Part shown: in pieces, positions 1 through 13,013 of the stretch | How positions within the stretch are numbered: position 1 is the stretch's first letter | Layout of the letters: every line of letters starts with the position of its first letter | Source of the DNA: DATJMJ01 sp035503915 | Lineage (GTDB): Bacteria; Actinomycetota; Acidimicrobiia; Acidimicrobiales; Palsa-688 | NCBI GenBank assembly: GCA_035503915.1 | Contig: DATJSU010000049.1 | Coordinates: 124,001 to 188,000 of the forward strand | Reading direction: 5' to 3' | DNA: 64,000 nucleotides | Made by a program: the position numbers and the translations under genes | The notes under the pieces: generated by a model | What the model saw: only the letters and a program-made list of their open reading frames with translations | Databases searched by the model: none | What the model was told of the DNA's origin: nothing

Positions 1-3000
1 TGATCTCAGTTCAGCGTGATTCGTTCCAATGGTTCTTGGACAAGGGCCTCGCGGAAGCTTTTCGCGATATCAGCCCAATCGAGGACTTTTCGGGCTCCCT
101 CAAGCTCATTTTGGAGTTCGACCCGACCGACCAGGACCTGCGCCCGCCTCCGAAGTTCTCGGTGGAGGAGTGCAAGGAAAAGGACATGACCTATGCCGCG
201 CCCATCTTTGTGCGGGCGCAGTTCCAAAACGCCAACACCGGCGAGATAAAAGAACAGACCGTTTTTATGGGGGACTTCCCCGTCATGACGGACAGGGGCA
301 CCTTCATCATCAACGGGACCGAGCGGGTCGTGGTTTCCCAGCTCGTCCGTTCCCCGGGTGTGATATTCCAGCCCGGGCGCGACGCGAAGACGATCGTGAC
401 GGGGACCGTCCACCCCTACCGGGGTGAGTGGATCGAGTTCGACGTAGAGGCCAAGCCCGGCAAGGACATCAGCGCTGGCTCTCGCGTCGCGCGCAAGCGC
501 CGGCTTTCCCTGTTCACTCTCCTGCGCGCCCTCGGGTACGCGGACGAGGCGTTCCTCGAGCGCTTTGTGCGCCACTTCGAGTTCTTGGAGCCGCAGTGGG
601 ACCGCGAGCGCGATATCGCGCCGGCTCAAGAGGACGCGCTTCTCGAGATTTACAAGCGCGCCCGCCCAGGGGAGCCACCTTCGGTCGAGTCCGCACGCGC
701 TTATTTCGAGAACGCCTTTTTCAATTCGAAGCGTTACGACCTCACCCGCGTCGGGCGTTACAAGCTCGACCGCAAGCTCGGGCCTGAGATCGGCAAAGTC
801 GAGCAGCTTTTCGACATCGAGCTCGAACGGCCCGCGCCGGGCCAGACCGTCCTGTCGAAGAGCGAAGTGCTCGCAGCGAGCACCTACCTCCTCCACCTCG
901 CGCAAGGCGAGGCGGGTTACCGCCTCGACGACCAGGACCACTTTGCAAACCGGCGTGTCCGTTCGGTCGGCGAACTGATCCAAAACCAGGTCCGGGTGGG
1001 GCTTTCCCGCATGGAGCGGGTCGTGCGCGAACGCATGACGACTCAGGACGTCGAGGCCATCACCCCCCAAACCCTGATCAATATCCGGCCGGTCGTCGCT
1101 GCCATCAAAGAATTTTTCGGCACCAGCCAGCTCTCGCAGTTCATGGACCAGACCAACCCGCTCTCGGGCCTCACGCACAAGCGGCGCCTTTCCGCCATGG
1201 GCCCGGGCGGCCTCTCCCGTGAGCGCGCAGGCTTCGAGGTCCGTGACGTGCACAGCTCGCACTACGGGCGCATGTGCCCGATCGAGACGCCCGAAGGCCC
1301 CAACATCGGCCTCATCGGCCACCTCGCGACTTACGGGCGCATCAACGAGTACGGGTTCATCGAGACTCCGTACCGCCGCGTCGTGGGCGGCAAGGTGACG
1401 GCCGAGATTGTCTACCTTGCCGCTGACGAAGAAGAGGAGTACGTCATAGCGCAGGCCAACGCGAAGCTGGCCGCGGATGGCACTTTGACCGACCAGCGCG
1501 TACTGGTACGTCGCGCCCCGCAGGGCCCTGGCGTGCGCGTCGGGGCGGGCGGCACCACTTACGGCACGACGAGCGAAGTGGACTTCGTCCCGCCGTCCGA
1601 GGTCGACCTCATGGACGTGTCGCCCAAGCAGATCGTGTCGATCTCGACGGCGCTCATCCCCTTCATCGAGCACGATGACGCCAATCGGGCGCTCATGGGC
1701 GCCAACATGCAAAAACAGGCAGTACCTCTCGTGAGGCCTGAGGCACCTTTTGTCGGCACCGGCGTCGAGAGCCGGGCCGCCCGGGACACCGGCGACGTCG
1801 TCCTTGCCGAAGGCACAGGGCTTGTCGCCGAAGTTTCAGGTGAGCACGTGGTCATCGAGTACAAGCCAGGCCAGGTCGACCGATGGGGACGGGCGCTCGG
1901 GCGCAAGGTGTACCCGGTCTACAAGTTCCGCCGGTCCAACCAGAACACCTGCTTCAACCAGCGCATCGTGGTCGAGGAGGGCCAACCCGTGGAGCCTGGC
2001 GACGTCCTCGCTGACGGCCCCTCCACGGAGGGTGGTGAGCTCGCCCTCGGCAAAAACCTGCTCGTCGCCTTCATGCCGTGGGAGGGCTACAACTACGAAG
2101 ACGCCATCATCCTTTCCGAACGGTTGGTCCGTGACGACGTGCTCTCCTCGATCCACATCGAAGAGCACGAGGTTGATGCCCGCGACACCAAGCTCGGGGC
2201 CGAGGAGATCACCCGTGACATCCCCAACCTTTCCGAGGAGATCCTGAAGGACCTCGACGAAAGGGGTATCATCCGCATTGGCGCCGAAGTAGGCGCAGGT
2301 GACGTGCTTGTCGGCAAGGTCACCCCCAAGGGCGAGACCGAGCTCACCCCCGAAGAGCGTTTGTTGCGGGCAATTTTCGGCGAAAAAGCACGCGAAGTCC
2401 GTGACACCTCGCTCAAGGTACCCCACGGTGAGTCGGGCAAAGTGATCGATGTCCGCGTGTTCTCACGCGAGGACGCTCACGAGCTCCCGCCCGGTGTCAA
2501 CCAGCTCGTGCGGGTCTATGTCGCCCAGAAGCGCAAGATCACTGAAGGTGACAAGCTCGCCGGCCGCCACGGCAACAAGGGCGTTATCTCGAAGATCCTC
2601 CCTGTGGAGGACATGCCGCACCTTGCCGACGGCACGCCCGTCGACATGATCCTCAACCCCCTCGGCGTCCCATCACGGATGAACGTCGGCCAGGTGCTCG
2701 AGAGCCACCTTGGCTGGGCGGCTCGCTGGGGCTGGGACGTCGGGGGCCACGGGCCGGCAGCGACCGAACCGTCCACTCGCAAGACCTGCCCGGTTGCCCA
2801 GCCGGCAAGCCTCGTGGCGACGCCGAGCTTCGACGGTGCCCACTGGGACGAGGAGGACCAGGCTGGCAAGCACCCGACCATAAAGAAGATCTTCGAGAAC
2901 CTCCACCCGGAGGCGCCGGGCACCGAGTACGGTGACCACGGCAGGCTGATCGGGGCCGACGGCAAGGCAGTCCTTTACAACGGCCGTAGCGGGGAACCGT

Positions 3001-3503
3001 ACGACAACCCCGTTTCAGTTGGCTACATCTACATACTCAAGCTGGCGCACCTCGTGGATGACAAGATCCACGCCCGCTCGACCGGGCCGTACTCGATGAT
3101 CACCCAGCAGCCGCTCGGTGGCAAAGCGCAGTTTGGAGGCCAGCGTTTCGGCGAAATGGAAGTTTGGGCGCTCGAAGCGTACGGGGCTGCCTACGCGCTC
3201 CAAGAGCTGCTGACGATCAAGTCCGACGACGTGCTTGGGCGCGTCAAAGTCTACGAGGCGATCGTCAAGGGCGACAACATCCCCGAACCTGGGATACCCG
3301 AAAGCTTCAAAGTGCTCATCAAGGAGATGCAGAGCCTCTGCCTCAACGTGGAGGTCCTGTCGACAACAGGCGAACAGATCGAGATGCGCGAGCTTGACGA
3401 AGATGTCTTCCGGACAGCAGAAGAGCTCGGCATCGACATCAGCCGGCCCGAGCGTGGTTCCGACGAGGAAGACGCCCGCCGGGCCAGCGAGAGGAGTTTC
3501 TAG
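1..3503 (+). CDS. rpoB: RNA polymerase beta subunit, 5'-truncated by window
   Basis: This is the beta subunit of the RNA polymerase core, which forms part of the catalytic cleft and the rifampicin pocket. The frame is already open at base 3 (ISVQRDSFQWFLDK), so the gene runs in from outside the window and the TTG at 36 is an internal Leu, not a start; 1166 residues are visible and a short N-terminal piece is missing. Conserved stretches include SPIEDFSG, FIINGTERVVVSQLVRSPG, the rifampicin region (bases 1119-1205) and the C-terminal segment STGPYSMITQQPLGGKAQFG. In the rifampicin region the residues matching E. coli D516, H526 and S531 are the usual ones, but N518 is Thr and L533 is Met. rpoC starts three bases after the stop, so the two are co-transcribed. 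Confidence 0.98.
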   Translation, partial: ISVQRDSFQWFLDKGLAEAFRDISPIEDFSGSLKLILEFDPTDQDLRPPPKFSVEECKEKDMTYAAPIFVRAQFQNANTGEIKEQTVFMGDFPVMTDRGTFIINGTERVVVSQLVRSPGVIFQPGRDAKTIVTGTVHPYRGEWIEFDVEAKPGKDISAGSRVARKRRLSLFTLLRALGYADEAFLERFVRHFEFLEPQWDRERDIAPAQEDALLEIYKRARPGEPPSVESARAYFENAFFNSKRYDLTRVGRYKLDRKLGPEIGKVEQLFDIELERPAPGQTVLSKSEVLAASTYLLHLAQGEAGYRLDDQDHFANRRVRSVGELIQNQVRVGLSRMERVVRERMTTQDVEAITPQTLINIRPVVAAIKEFFGTSQLSQFMDQTNPLSGLTHKRRLSAMGPGGLSRERAGFEVRDVHSSHYGRMCPIETPEGPNIGLIGHLATYGRINEYGFIETPYRRVVGGKVTAEIVYLAADEEEEYVIAQANAKLAADGTLTDQRVLVRRAPQGPGVRVGAGGTTYGTTSEVDFVPPSEVDLMDVSPKQIVSISTALIPFIEHDDANRALMGANMQKQAVPLVRPEAPFVGTGVESRAARDTGDVVLAEGTGLVAEVSGEHVVIEYKPGQVDRWGRALGRKVYPVYKFRRSNQNTCFNQRIVVEEGQPVEPGDVLADGPSTEGGELALGKNLLVAFMPWEGYNYEDAIILSERLVRDDVLSSIHIEEHEVDARDTKLGAEEITRDIPNLSEEILKDLDERGIIRIGAEVGAGDVLVGKVTPKGETELTPEERLLRAIFGEKAREVRDTSLKVPHGESGKVIDVRVFSREDAHELPPGVNQLVRVYVAQKRKITEGDKLAGRHGNKGVISKILPVEDMPHLADGTPVDMILNPLGVPSRMNVGQVLESHLGWAARWGWDVGGHGPAATEPSTRKTCPVAQPASLVATPSFDGAHWDEEDQAGKHPTIKKIFENLHPEAPGTEYGDHGRLIGADGKAVLYNGRSGEPYDNPVSVGYIYILKLAHLVDDKIHARSTGPYSMITQQPLGGKAQFGGQRFGEMEVWALEAYGAAYALQELLTIKSDDVLGRVKVYEAIVKGDNIPEPGIPESFKVLIKEMQSLCLNVEVLSTTGEQIEMRELDEDVFRTAEELGIDISRPERGSDEEDARRASERSF

Positions 3504-3506
3504 GCG

Positions 3507-7738
<4,232 letters not shown>

Positions 7739-7742
<4 letters not shown>

Positions 7743-8815
7743 TGGGACGACAGGCCGCCAGAGCCAGGCCCCCGGGTCATCCACGATGCGATCGCCGCGA
7801 TGACCCTGGGGTCAACGTGGCTTGGTTTTTGGTAGTCCGCTGGGCTCGGGGGCCCGGTGCCATCGATGAACAAGTGGTCAGCGAGCGGGAACTGCTCGAA
7901 CACCACGGACTTACGTCCACGGAGCCCGCTTTTCCACACGTCGAAGTCGTTCTTGAGCGTTACCTGATAGTCCCTGCCGCCTTGGAGCACGAGGAGCGGC
8001 TGACTGATGGCGCGGGCCGTCGCGACGGGGTTGTACCGGAGGTCGTAGATGTAGTAGGCGGGCCCGACGCCACCAAAAAGTACCGTTGCCGGGCTGTCTT
8101 TTTCCAGCGTGGCTACGTTTGAGATCTCAGCCGCGATGGCGGCGACCTGTGGGAGCTCAGCCGCGGCGTTCGCGCCGATCTCGCCGGGGAGTGTTGCCAG
8201 GTAGCGCACTTGGCGGAGCAACGCCTCGCCTATGTGCTCGGTGGAAGCGGCGAGCAGGATCACGCCGGCGAGCCCTGGCGCTCGCGCGGCGATGAGGGGG
8301 GCCATGGTCCCACCCTGGGAGTGGCCAAGCACGAAAATCCTCTTTGGGCTCACCAACGGCTCGTGCTGGAGAAGGCGGATGGCTGCCAGGGCGTCGGGGA
8401 CATACTCGTCGTACGGCGTGAAAGTCCGCGGGTTGATGCTCTTGGGGTAGTCAAGTGCCCGTTTGTCGTAGCGCACCGAGGCGATGCCGCGGCTGGCAAG
8501 TCCAAGTGCAATGTCCAGGAAGGGCTTGTCGGGACCTACCGTCTCGTCCTCGTCGTTAGGGCCCGAACCAGAGACCAGGACGACGGCGGGGAAAGGCCCT
8601 TTGCCCGCGGGCAGGGTCAGCGTCCCCGTCAGCGGCGGCGAACCGACCCCAATGGCGAGCTCGCGTGCGTGGTCAGATGGAGTGCTAGCCGACCGAGCGG
8701 CAGCTGCGACCGGAGGGTTCTGGGCCGCGCGCAAGGGTGCCGCCGGGCCGAGCCCCGAGGCCAGCAGCGCGAGTACCGACGCAGCCCCGGCTGAGAGCCT
8801 TCGTGCAGAGGGCAC
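7739..8815 (-). CDS. secreted alpha/beta hydrolase
   Basis: This is a predicted exported alpha/beta-hydrolase of 358 residues; the substrate is unknown. I chose the GTG at 8815 because AGGAGG sits eight bases upstream, and the protein then begins PSARRLSAGAASVLALLASG, an Arg-containing signal peptide; the frame is open further upstream, but that extension has no such support. The mature part has the serine nucleophile elbow GHSQGG near residue 165, an early GSGPNDED oxyanion-side motif, and a late LPLADHLFIDG-type segment that could give the catalytic His. This arrangement resembles dienelactone-hydrolase-like or acyl-peptide-like esterases. The gene converges on rpoC with a four-base overlap of stop codons, so neither transcript has room for its own terminator between the genes. 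Confidence 0.85.
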
Positions 8816-9042
8816 AACCCCAGCCTCCTTTGGTGCCACGAAGCCGCCGCCGCCACAGCCCGAAGTCAGTTCCTCGACCTCCCCAGCTTCCTCGGCCCCG
8901 CACTGTAACAGGTCGGTGACGGCGGCTGTTAGCCGTCGAGCCCGGAAAACCACAGTTCGGTGACCCCGGGCAGCGGCCCCTGGAGGGCTAACGTTTGGCA
9001 AGACCAGGCTGGTCCTGAACCTAGGGAGCGCCAGCGGAACTT

Positions 9043-9060
9043 GTTAGCCAGCTGTTACCG
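9043..9060 (+). promoter_or_regulatory. two-unit 11-base direct repeat, response-regulator-like box
   Basis: Two half-sites, GTTAGCC and GTTACCG, are separated by AGCT, so their starts are 11 bases apart. That spacing is typical of OmpR/PhoB-family winged-helix regulators binding as head-to-tail dimers, as in the Streptomyces PHO box. The site lies about 150 bases upstream of the exporter start. Assignment to a regulator family is inference. Confidence 0.35.
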
Positions 9061-9127
9061 GCGGTGGCGTAAAAGTAAACGCATGCCTTCCGGGCGGCTG
9101 CAAACTGGGCTTTTGTCCCCAGCGCGT

Positions 9128-9160
9128 GTTCAGTCAACATTTAGTTGGCGTTCAGCGCTG
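9128..9160 (+). promoter_or_regulatory. three-unit 11-base direct repeat upstream of exporter
   Basis: Three consecutive 11-base units begin GTTCAGT, ATTTAGT and GTTCAGC (pattern RTTYAGY plus four variable bases). The array ends about 14 bases before the possible -10 box TTTAGG. That is where a PhoB/OmpR-type activator would sit in place of a -35 element. I infer that it controls the adaptor-ATPase-permease operon; the cognate regulator is not in the window. Confidence 0.5.
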
Positions 9161-9211
9161 GCTGAGGGCGCAGATTTAGGCTCCTAGCAGCATGTACGGG
9201 AGGTTTGAGCC

Positions 9212-12205
9212 ATGACCCTTGCCCCGGAGGAACCGGGAGCTGCCGTAGCCCACCCCAACGACGCCACCACAGGTCCGGCCACCAGCCCTGTCACTTGGGA
9301 GTACGACCCCAACCTCCCCGGTACCAGCCCCTCAGCGCCCATTGGCCCGGGCGCATCTCCTGCGCGCCAGAAGAGGCGCTGGAGGAAGCCGGCCGCTGTC
9401 GTCCTGGTCGCAGCCGTAGTCGGCGGCGGCGCGGCGTACTACTTCCTCGGCCGTTCAAGCGGCACGAGCAGTTACCGCACTGCGACCGTCACCACCGGTG
9501 ACATCAGGGAAGAAGCAGCGACTACGGGGACGATAGAGCCGGCGACGCAAGCAAACGTCAACTTCGCGGTCGCGGGCACGGTCAGCAACGTCAATATTTC
9601 CGCCGGCCAGACGGTCAAAGCCGGGCAGGTGATCGCCACCCTTAACGTCAGCGACCTGCAGTCTGCCTATCAACAGGCAGAGGCGAGCCTCGACAGCGCA
9701 AAGGCGAAGCTCGCCTCCGACAGTTCGGGACAAACCCTGACGTCCGCGCAGGGCAGCGTCTCCAGTTCCGAGCTCGCGCTTACTGAAGACAAGGCGAACG
9801 TGACCAACACCGAGCAGTCCAACGCGATAGCTCTCTCGCAGGCTCAGGCCGCTGTCACCCAGGCCCAGCAACAGCTCGCGAGCGATAAAGCTACGGCCCA
9901 GTCGGCTCTTTCGCAGGCCATTGAGCAGCAGGCCAATGACAAGGTCAACGCACAGGCGGCGGTGACCCAGGCCGTGCAGCAGCTGGCCAACGACAAAGTC
10001 AATGCCGAGGCTGCCCTTGCCCAAGCCGGCCAGCAATTGGCCAACGATACGACAACTCAACGAGCTGCGGTCGCCCAGGCCGAGCAGCAGCTGAACGACG
10101 ACACTGCCACCCAGCAGGCCGCCGTCACCCAGGCCGAGCAGCAGCTGAAGAACGACGCCGCCACCAACCAGGCTGCGGTCGCCCAGGCCGAGCAGCAGCT
10201 GAACGACGACACTGCCACCCAGCAGGCCGCCGTCACCCAGGCCGAGCAGCAGCTGGCCAACGACAAGACGACCAACGCGGCAGCGGTGGCTGCGGCGAAG
10301 GCTCAGCTCGCCAACGACAGGGCTTCCAACCAGGCCGCCCTGTCCGATGCGCAGGCGCAGCTACAAAGCGACCTAGCCTCCGGGCAGCAATCGGTCAGCG
10401 AAGCCAAACAGCAACTGGCTAACGACCAGGCCACCCTCTCAACAGACCAAGCGGACCTCGCCAGTGAACAGTCAACGCTGACCGCCGACGAGCAAAAAGA
10501 GTCGATCGACTGTGCCGGCAGCGGGGCGGCATCGGCTGGCATCGGCGTTAGTGGTGCGGCAACCTCGGGAGGGGGCGGGTCGGGCGGGACTGGGTCGACT
10601 GGCTCCTCTTCCTCTGCTTGCAGCGCTGACCAGACTGCAGTGAGCGCCGCGCAGTCTCAGGTGACCGCTGACCAGCAGGCAGTTACGGCGGCTCAGCAGA
10701 CAATTACGAAGGACAGGCAGGCGATATCGACGGCGCAGGCCAACCTTGCCTCTGCGGAGAAAAAGGACCAAGAATCGATCGTTTCTGCCAAGACGCAATT
10801 GGCTACGACTGCTCAGAAAGACAACCAGTCGCTCACCAGTGCCGAGCAGCAGCTCGCCACGACGGGGCAGAAAGACGCCGAGGCGGTCGCGAGCGCGAAG
10901 TCAGCGCTCGCCACGACGGGGCAGAAAGACGCCGAGGCGGTCGCGAGCGCAAAGTCAGCGCTCACCACGACGGGGCAGAAAGACGCCGAGGCGGTCGCGA
11001 GCGCCAAGTCGGCGTTGGCGGTTGCTCAACAAAAAGACGGCGCCTCCCTCAGTTCCGCCAAGGAAACCCTCGCACAGGCCCTGCAAAAAGACGGCGGCTC
11101 GGTGACTTCAGCGAAGACGAGCCTCGCTCAGACGGTGGAGAAAGATGAGGCCGCGATAACTTCAGCGAAAATGAGCCTCGCTCAAACGGAGCAGAAGGAC
11201 GCCCAATCTGTCGCTGCGGCCCGCCAGAGCCTGGCGACGACGGCGCAAAAAGACGAGCAGGCGATAGCGACCGCAGAGGCCGACCTCACCTCGACCGAGC
11301 AAAAGGACGCGCAGTCCCTTCTCCAGGCTGAGGACGCGGTGACCAGCGCTCAAGAGCAACTTGTGGAGGCGCAGTCGGGGCTGACTTCCTCGAAGTCCAG
11401 CGAGCCCGCCACCCTTGCCTCCGATGACGCATCGCTCTCTTCGGCACAAGCGAGCTTCAACCAAGCCAAGCAAAACTTGTCCGACGCCGTGCTGCGCTCC
11501 CCGATCAGCGGGACGATCGTGAGCGTCGACTTGAGCAATGGCCAAGCCGTCGCGGCGAGCAACACCACGGTCGCGACCCCGTCTTCTTCTTCCTCGTCCT
11601 CGTCGGGCAGCTCGGGCTCTGGGAGCTCGGGCTCCAGCTCGGAAGTAGTTATCGAGCCTGCCGGTTCGTTCATAGTCGACGCGGAGGTCACGACATCACA
11701 GATTGGCGAGGTGGTAGACGGCGAGCAGGCGTTGATAACCCCAGTAGGCGCGACGACTGACTATTTCGGGGTGGTCACGAGCTTCAGTACGAGCGGCACG
11801 ACCAGTAGCGGGGTCACGAGCTTCCCCGTGACGATCGCCGTTACAGGGAGCCCGTCGGGGCTCTACCCAGGCGCAAGCGCTGATGTCGAGCTCGTGATAA
11901 AGCAAGTCAATAACGTGCTCGAGGTCCCGACCAGCGCCGTCCACACCCTCAGTAGCCTCAGCTACGTCGACGTCCTGAAAAACGGGAAAGAGGTCCAGAC
12001 AGACATCACCACAGGCGTCAGTGGCGACGCCGAGACCCAAGTCGTCTCGGGCCTGAAGTCCGGGGAAGAGGTGGTCATAGCCAGCCTGAGGGCGAGCGTG
12101 CCCTCGAGCACGAGCAGTGGTACGCCCTTCGGAGGTGGAGGTGCCTTCCGCGGCCTCGGCGGGGGCGGCCTCGGCGGCGGCGCGCGGGTCTTCGCCGGTG
12201 GCTGA
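9212..12205 (+). CDS. MacA/HlyD-type exporter adaptor with giant coiled-coil hairpin
   Basis: This is a membrane-fusion/adaptor protein that should work with the ATPase and MacB-like permease encoded next. A basic segment and one membrane helix (about residues 53-77) are followed by the first lipoyl half (about 85-145, around GTVSNVNISAGQTVKAGQVI). A helical arm of about 280 residues (150-432) comes next, then a Gly/Ser loop flanked by Cys434 and Cys470. A second arm of about 285 residues (472-758) leads to the second lipoyl half (SPISGTIVSVDLSNGQAV), a Ser-rich linker, a beta-barrel region and a Gly/Phe-rich tail. Ordinary adaptors have arms of tens of residues. The arms are built of 18-residue repeats, some nearly identical in DNA. 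The start has GGGAGG upstream. Total length is 997 residues, far above the usual 350-550. Confidence 0.9.
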   Translation: MTLAPEEPGAAVAHPNDATTGPATSPVTWEYDPNLPGTSPSAPIGPGASPARQKRRWRKPAAVVLVAAVVGGGAAYYFLGRSSGTSSYRTATVTTGDIREEAATTGTIEPATQANVNFAVAGTVSNVNISAGQTVKAGQVIATLNVSDLQSAYQQAEASLDSAKAKLASDSSGQTLTSAQGSVSSSELALTEDKANVTNTEQSNAIALSQAQAAVTQAQQQLASDKATAQSALSQAIEQQANDKVNAQAAVTQAVQQLANDKVNAEAALAQAGQQLANDTTTQRAAVAQAEQQLNDDTATQQAAVTQAEQQLKNDAATNQAAVAQAEQQLNDDTATQQAAVTQAEQQLANDKTTNAAAVAAAKAQLANDRASNQAALSDAQAQLQSDLASGQQSVSEAKQQLANDQATLSTDQADLASEQSTLTADEQKESIDCAGSGAASAGIGVSGAATSGGGGSGGTGSTGSSSSACSADQTAVSAAQSQVTADQQAVTAAQQTITKDRQAISTAQANLASAEKKDQESIVSAKTQLATTAQKDNQSLTSAEQQLATTGQKDAEAVASAKSALATTGQKDAEAVASAKSALTTTGQKDAEAVASAKSALAVAQQKDGASLSSAKETLAQALQKDGGSVTSAKTSLAQTVEKDEAAITSAKMSLAQTEQKDAQSVAAARQSLATTAQKDEQAIATAEADLTSTEQKDAQSLLQAEDAVTSAQEQLVEAQSGLTSSKSSEPATLASDDASLSSAQASFNQAKQNLSDAVLRSPISGTIVSVDLSNGQAVAASNTTVATPSSSSSSSSGSSGSGSSGSSSEVVIEPAGSFIVDAEVTTSQIGEVVDGEQALITPVGATTDYFGVVTSFSTSGTTSSGVTSFPVTIAVTGSPSGLYPGASADVELVIKQVNNVLEVPTSAVHTLSSLSYVDVLKNGKEVQTDITTGVSGDAETQVVSGLKSGEEVVIASLRASVPSSTSSGTPFGGGGAFRGLGGGGLGGGARVFAGG
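10064..10255 (+). repeat. 108-base direct repeat in adaptor arm 1
   Basis: The 84 bases at 10064-10147 recur identically at 10172-10255, a period of 108 bases or 36 residues (two 18-residue coiled-coil units). The repeat encodes variants of AAVAQAEQQLNDDTATQQ. Perfect identity over 84 bases points to recent tandem duplication that lengthened the first arm. Confidence 0.9.
10852..11013 (+). repeat. 54-base tandem repeat, three copies, in adaptor arm 2
   Basis: Three head-to-tail 54-base units (10852-10905, 10906-10959, 10960-11013) differ at only a few positions. Each encodes the 18-residue unit ALATTGQKDAEAVASAKS or a close variant. Less similar 18-residue units continue on both sides, so the whole arm probably grew by duplication of this module. 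Confidence 0.92.
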
Positions 12206-12206
12206 G

Positions 12207-13013
12207 ATGAGCGCGCCGGTGCCCGCCTACTCGGGCAACTCGAACTCCCACGGCCCGTCGCAAGTCAGCGCCTCGGGGACCTTGTCGGCCCCCGTTGGCT
12301 CAGCTGCCGTCGGCTCACCCAAGGCGGCGCCCCTTGTCGAGTTCGTGGACGTCTGGAAGACGTACATGCCCGGGGCGGAACCGGTGCACGCCCTGCGCGG
12401 CGTGTCTATCAAGGTGTACCCGGGCGAGTACCTCTCGATAGTGGGGCCCTCGGGTTCGGGCAAGTCGACCTTCATGAACGTCCTTGGCTGCTTGGACGTG
12501 CCGACTTCTGGCCGCTACATACTCGCCGGCACAGACGTGAGCCACATGGACGAAGAGCGGTTGGCCCACGTGCGCAACCGCAGTATCGGCTTCGTCTTCC
12601 AGCAGTTCCACCTCTTGCCGAAGCTGAACGCCTGGCGCAACGTGGAGCTCCCGCTCATCTACTCAGGAGTCGACCGCCGCCAGCGAAAGCTGCGAGCGAT
12701 GGGGGCCCTCGAGCGGGTCGGCCTCACCAACCGGGTGGACCACTACCCCAACCAGCTCTCAGGCGGCCAGCAACAGCGCGTCGCGGTCGCCCGAGCGCTC
12801 GTCAACGACCCCGACTTGGTGCTCGCTGACGAGCCAACGGGCAACCTCGACTCGCGCTCGAGCGAAGACGTGCTCGCAATGCTCGACGAGCTCCACGCCC
12901 AGGGCCGCACGATCATCCTCATCACCCACGAGCACGATGTGGCAGCGAAAGCGGAGCGGTCGCTGCGCTTCAGAGATGGCCGCTTCGTGGCGCCCGAAGG
13001 AGCTGCGGCATGA
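12207..13013 (+). CDS. MacB/LolD-type ABC transporter ATPase
   Basis: This is the ATP-hydrolysing subunit of a three-part export system with the adaptor upstream and the FtsX-like permease downstream. It has Walker A GPSGSGKST (residues 80-88), Q-loop segment GFVFQQFHLLPKLNAW, signature LSGGQQQR, Walker B DLVLADEPTGNLD and switch histidine ITHEHD. The close match to MacB/LolD/FtsE signatures identifies the branch. I chose the ATG at 12207, one base after the adaptor stop; an earlier in-frame start at 12117 would overlap the adaptor by 89 bases. About 40 N-terminal residues rich in Ser, Pro and Ala precede the conserved domain, and a later start cannot be excluded. The cargo is unknown. Confidence 0.93.
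   Translation: MSAPVPAYSGNSNSHGPSQVSASGTLSAPVGSAAVGSPKAAPLVEFVDVWKTYMPGAEPVHALRGVSIKVYPGEYLSIVGPSGSGKSTFMNVLGCLDVPTSGRYILAGTDVSHMDEERLAHVRNRSIGFVFQQFHLLPKLNAWRNVELPLIYSGVDRRQRKLRAMGALERVGLTNRVDHYPNQLSGGQQQRVAVARALVNDPDLVLADEPTGNLDSRSSEDVLAMLDELHAQGRTIILITHEHDVAAKAERSLRFRDGRFVAPEGAAA

Larger units (their letters stand above)
8816..9211. promoter_or_regulatory. divergent control region between hydrolase and exporter
   Basis: This 396-base stretch between the hydrolase and the exporter adaptor carries no convincing gene. It holds two sets of direct repeats with an 11-base period (9043-9060 and 9128-9160, described separately) and the ribosome-binding site GGGAGG just before 9212. A TTTAGG hexamer at about 9174-9179 could be the exporter -10 box. 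It has no good -35 partner, which would suit an activator-dependent promoter. Confidence 0.45.

Noticed and set aside
6..1712. Minus-strand open frame of 568 codons opposite rpoB
   Set aside because: It is the shadow of rpoB in G+C-rich DNA; the translation is Arg/Val/Leu/Asp-rich with no family motif.
9212..12205. Reading the adaptor repeats as an RTX-like or collagen-like surface protein
   Set aside because: Lipoyl halves at both ends, a membrane helix and the adjoining MacB-type ATPase and permease identify it as an exporter adaptor.
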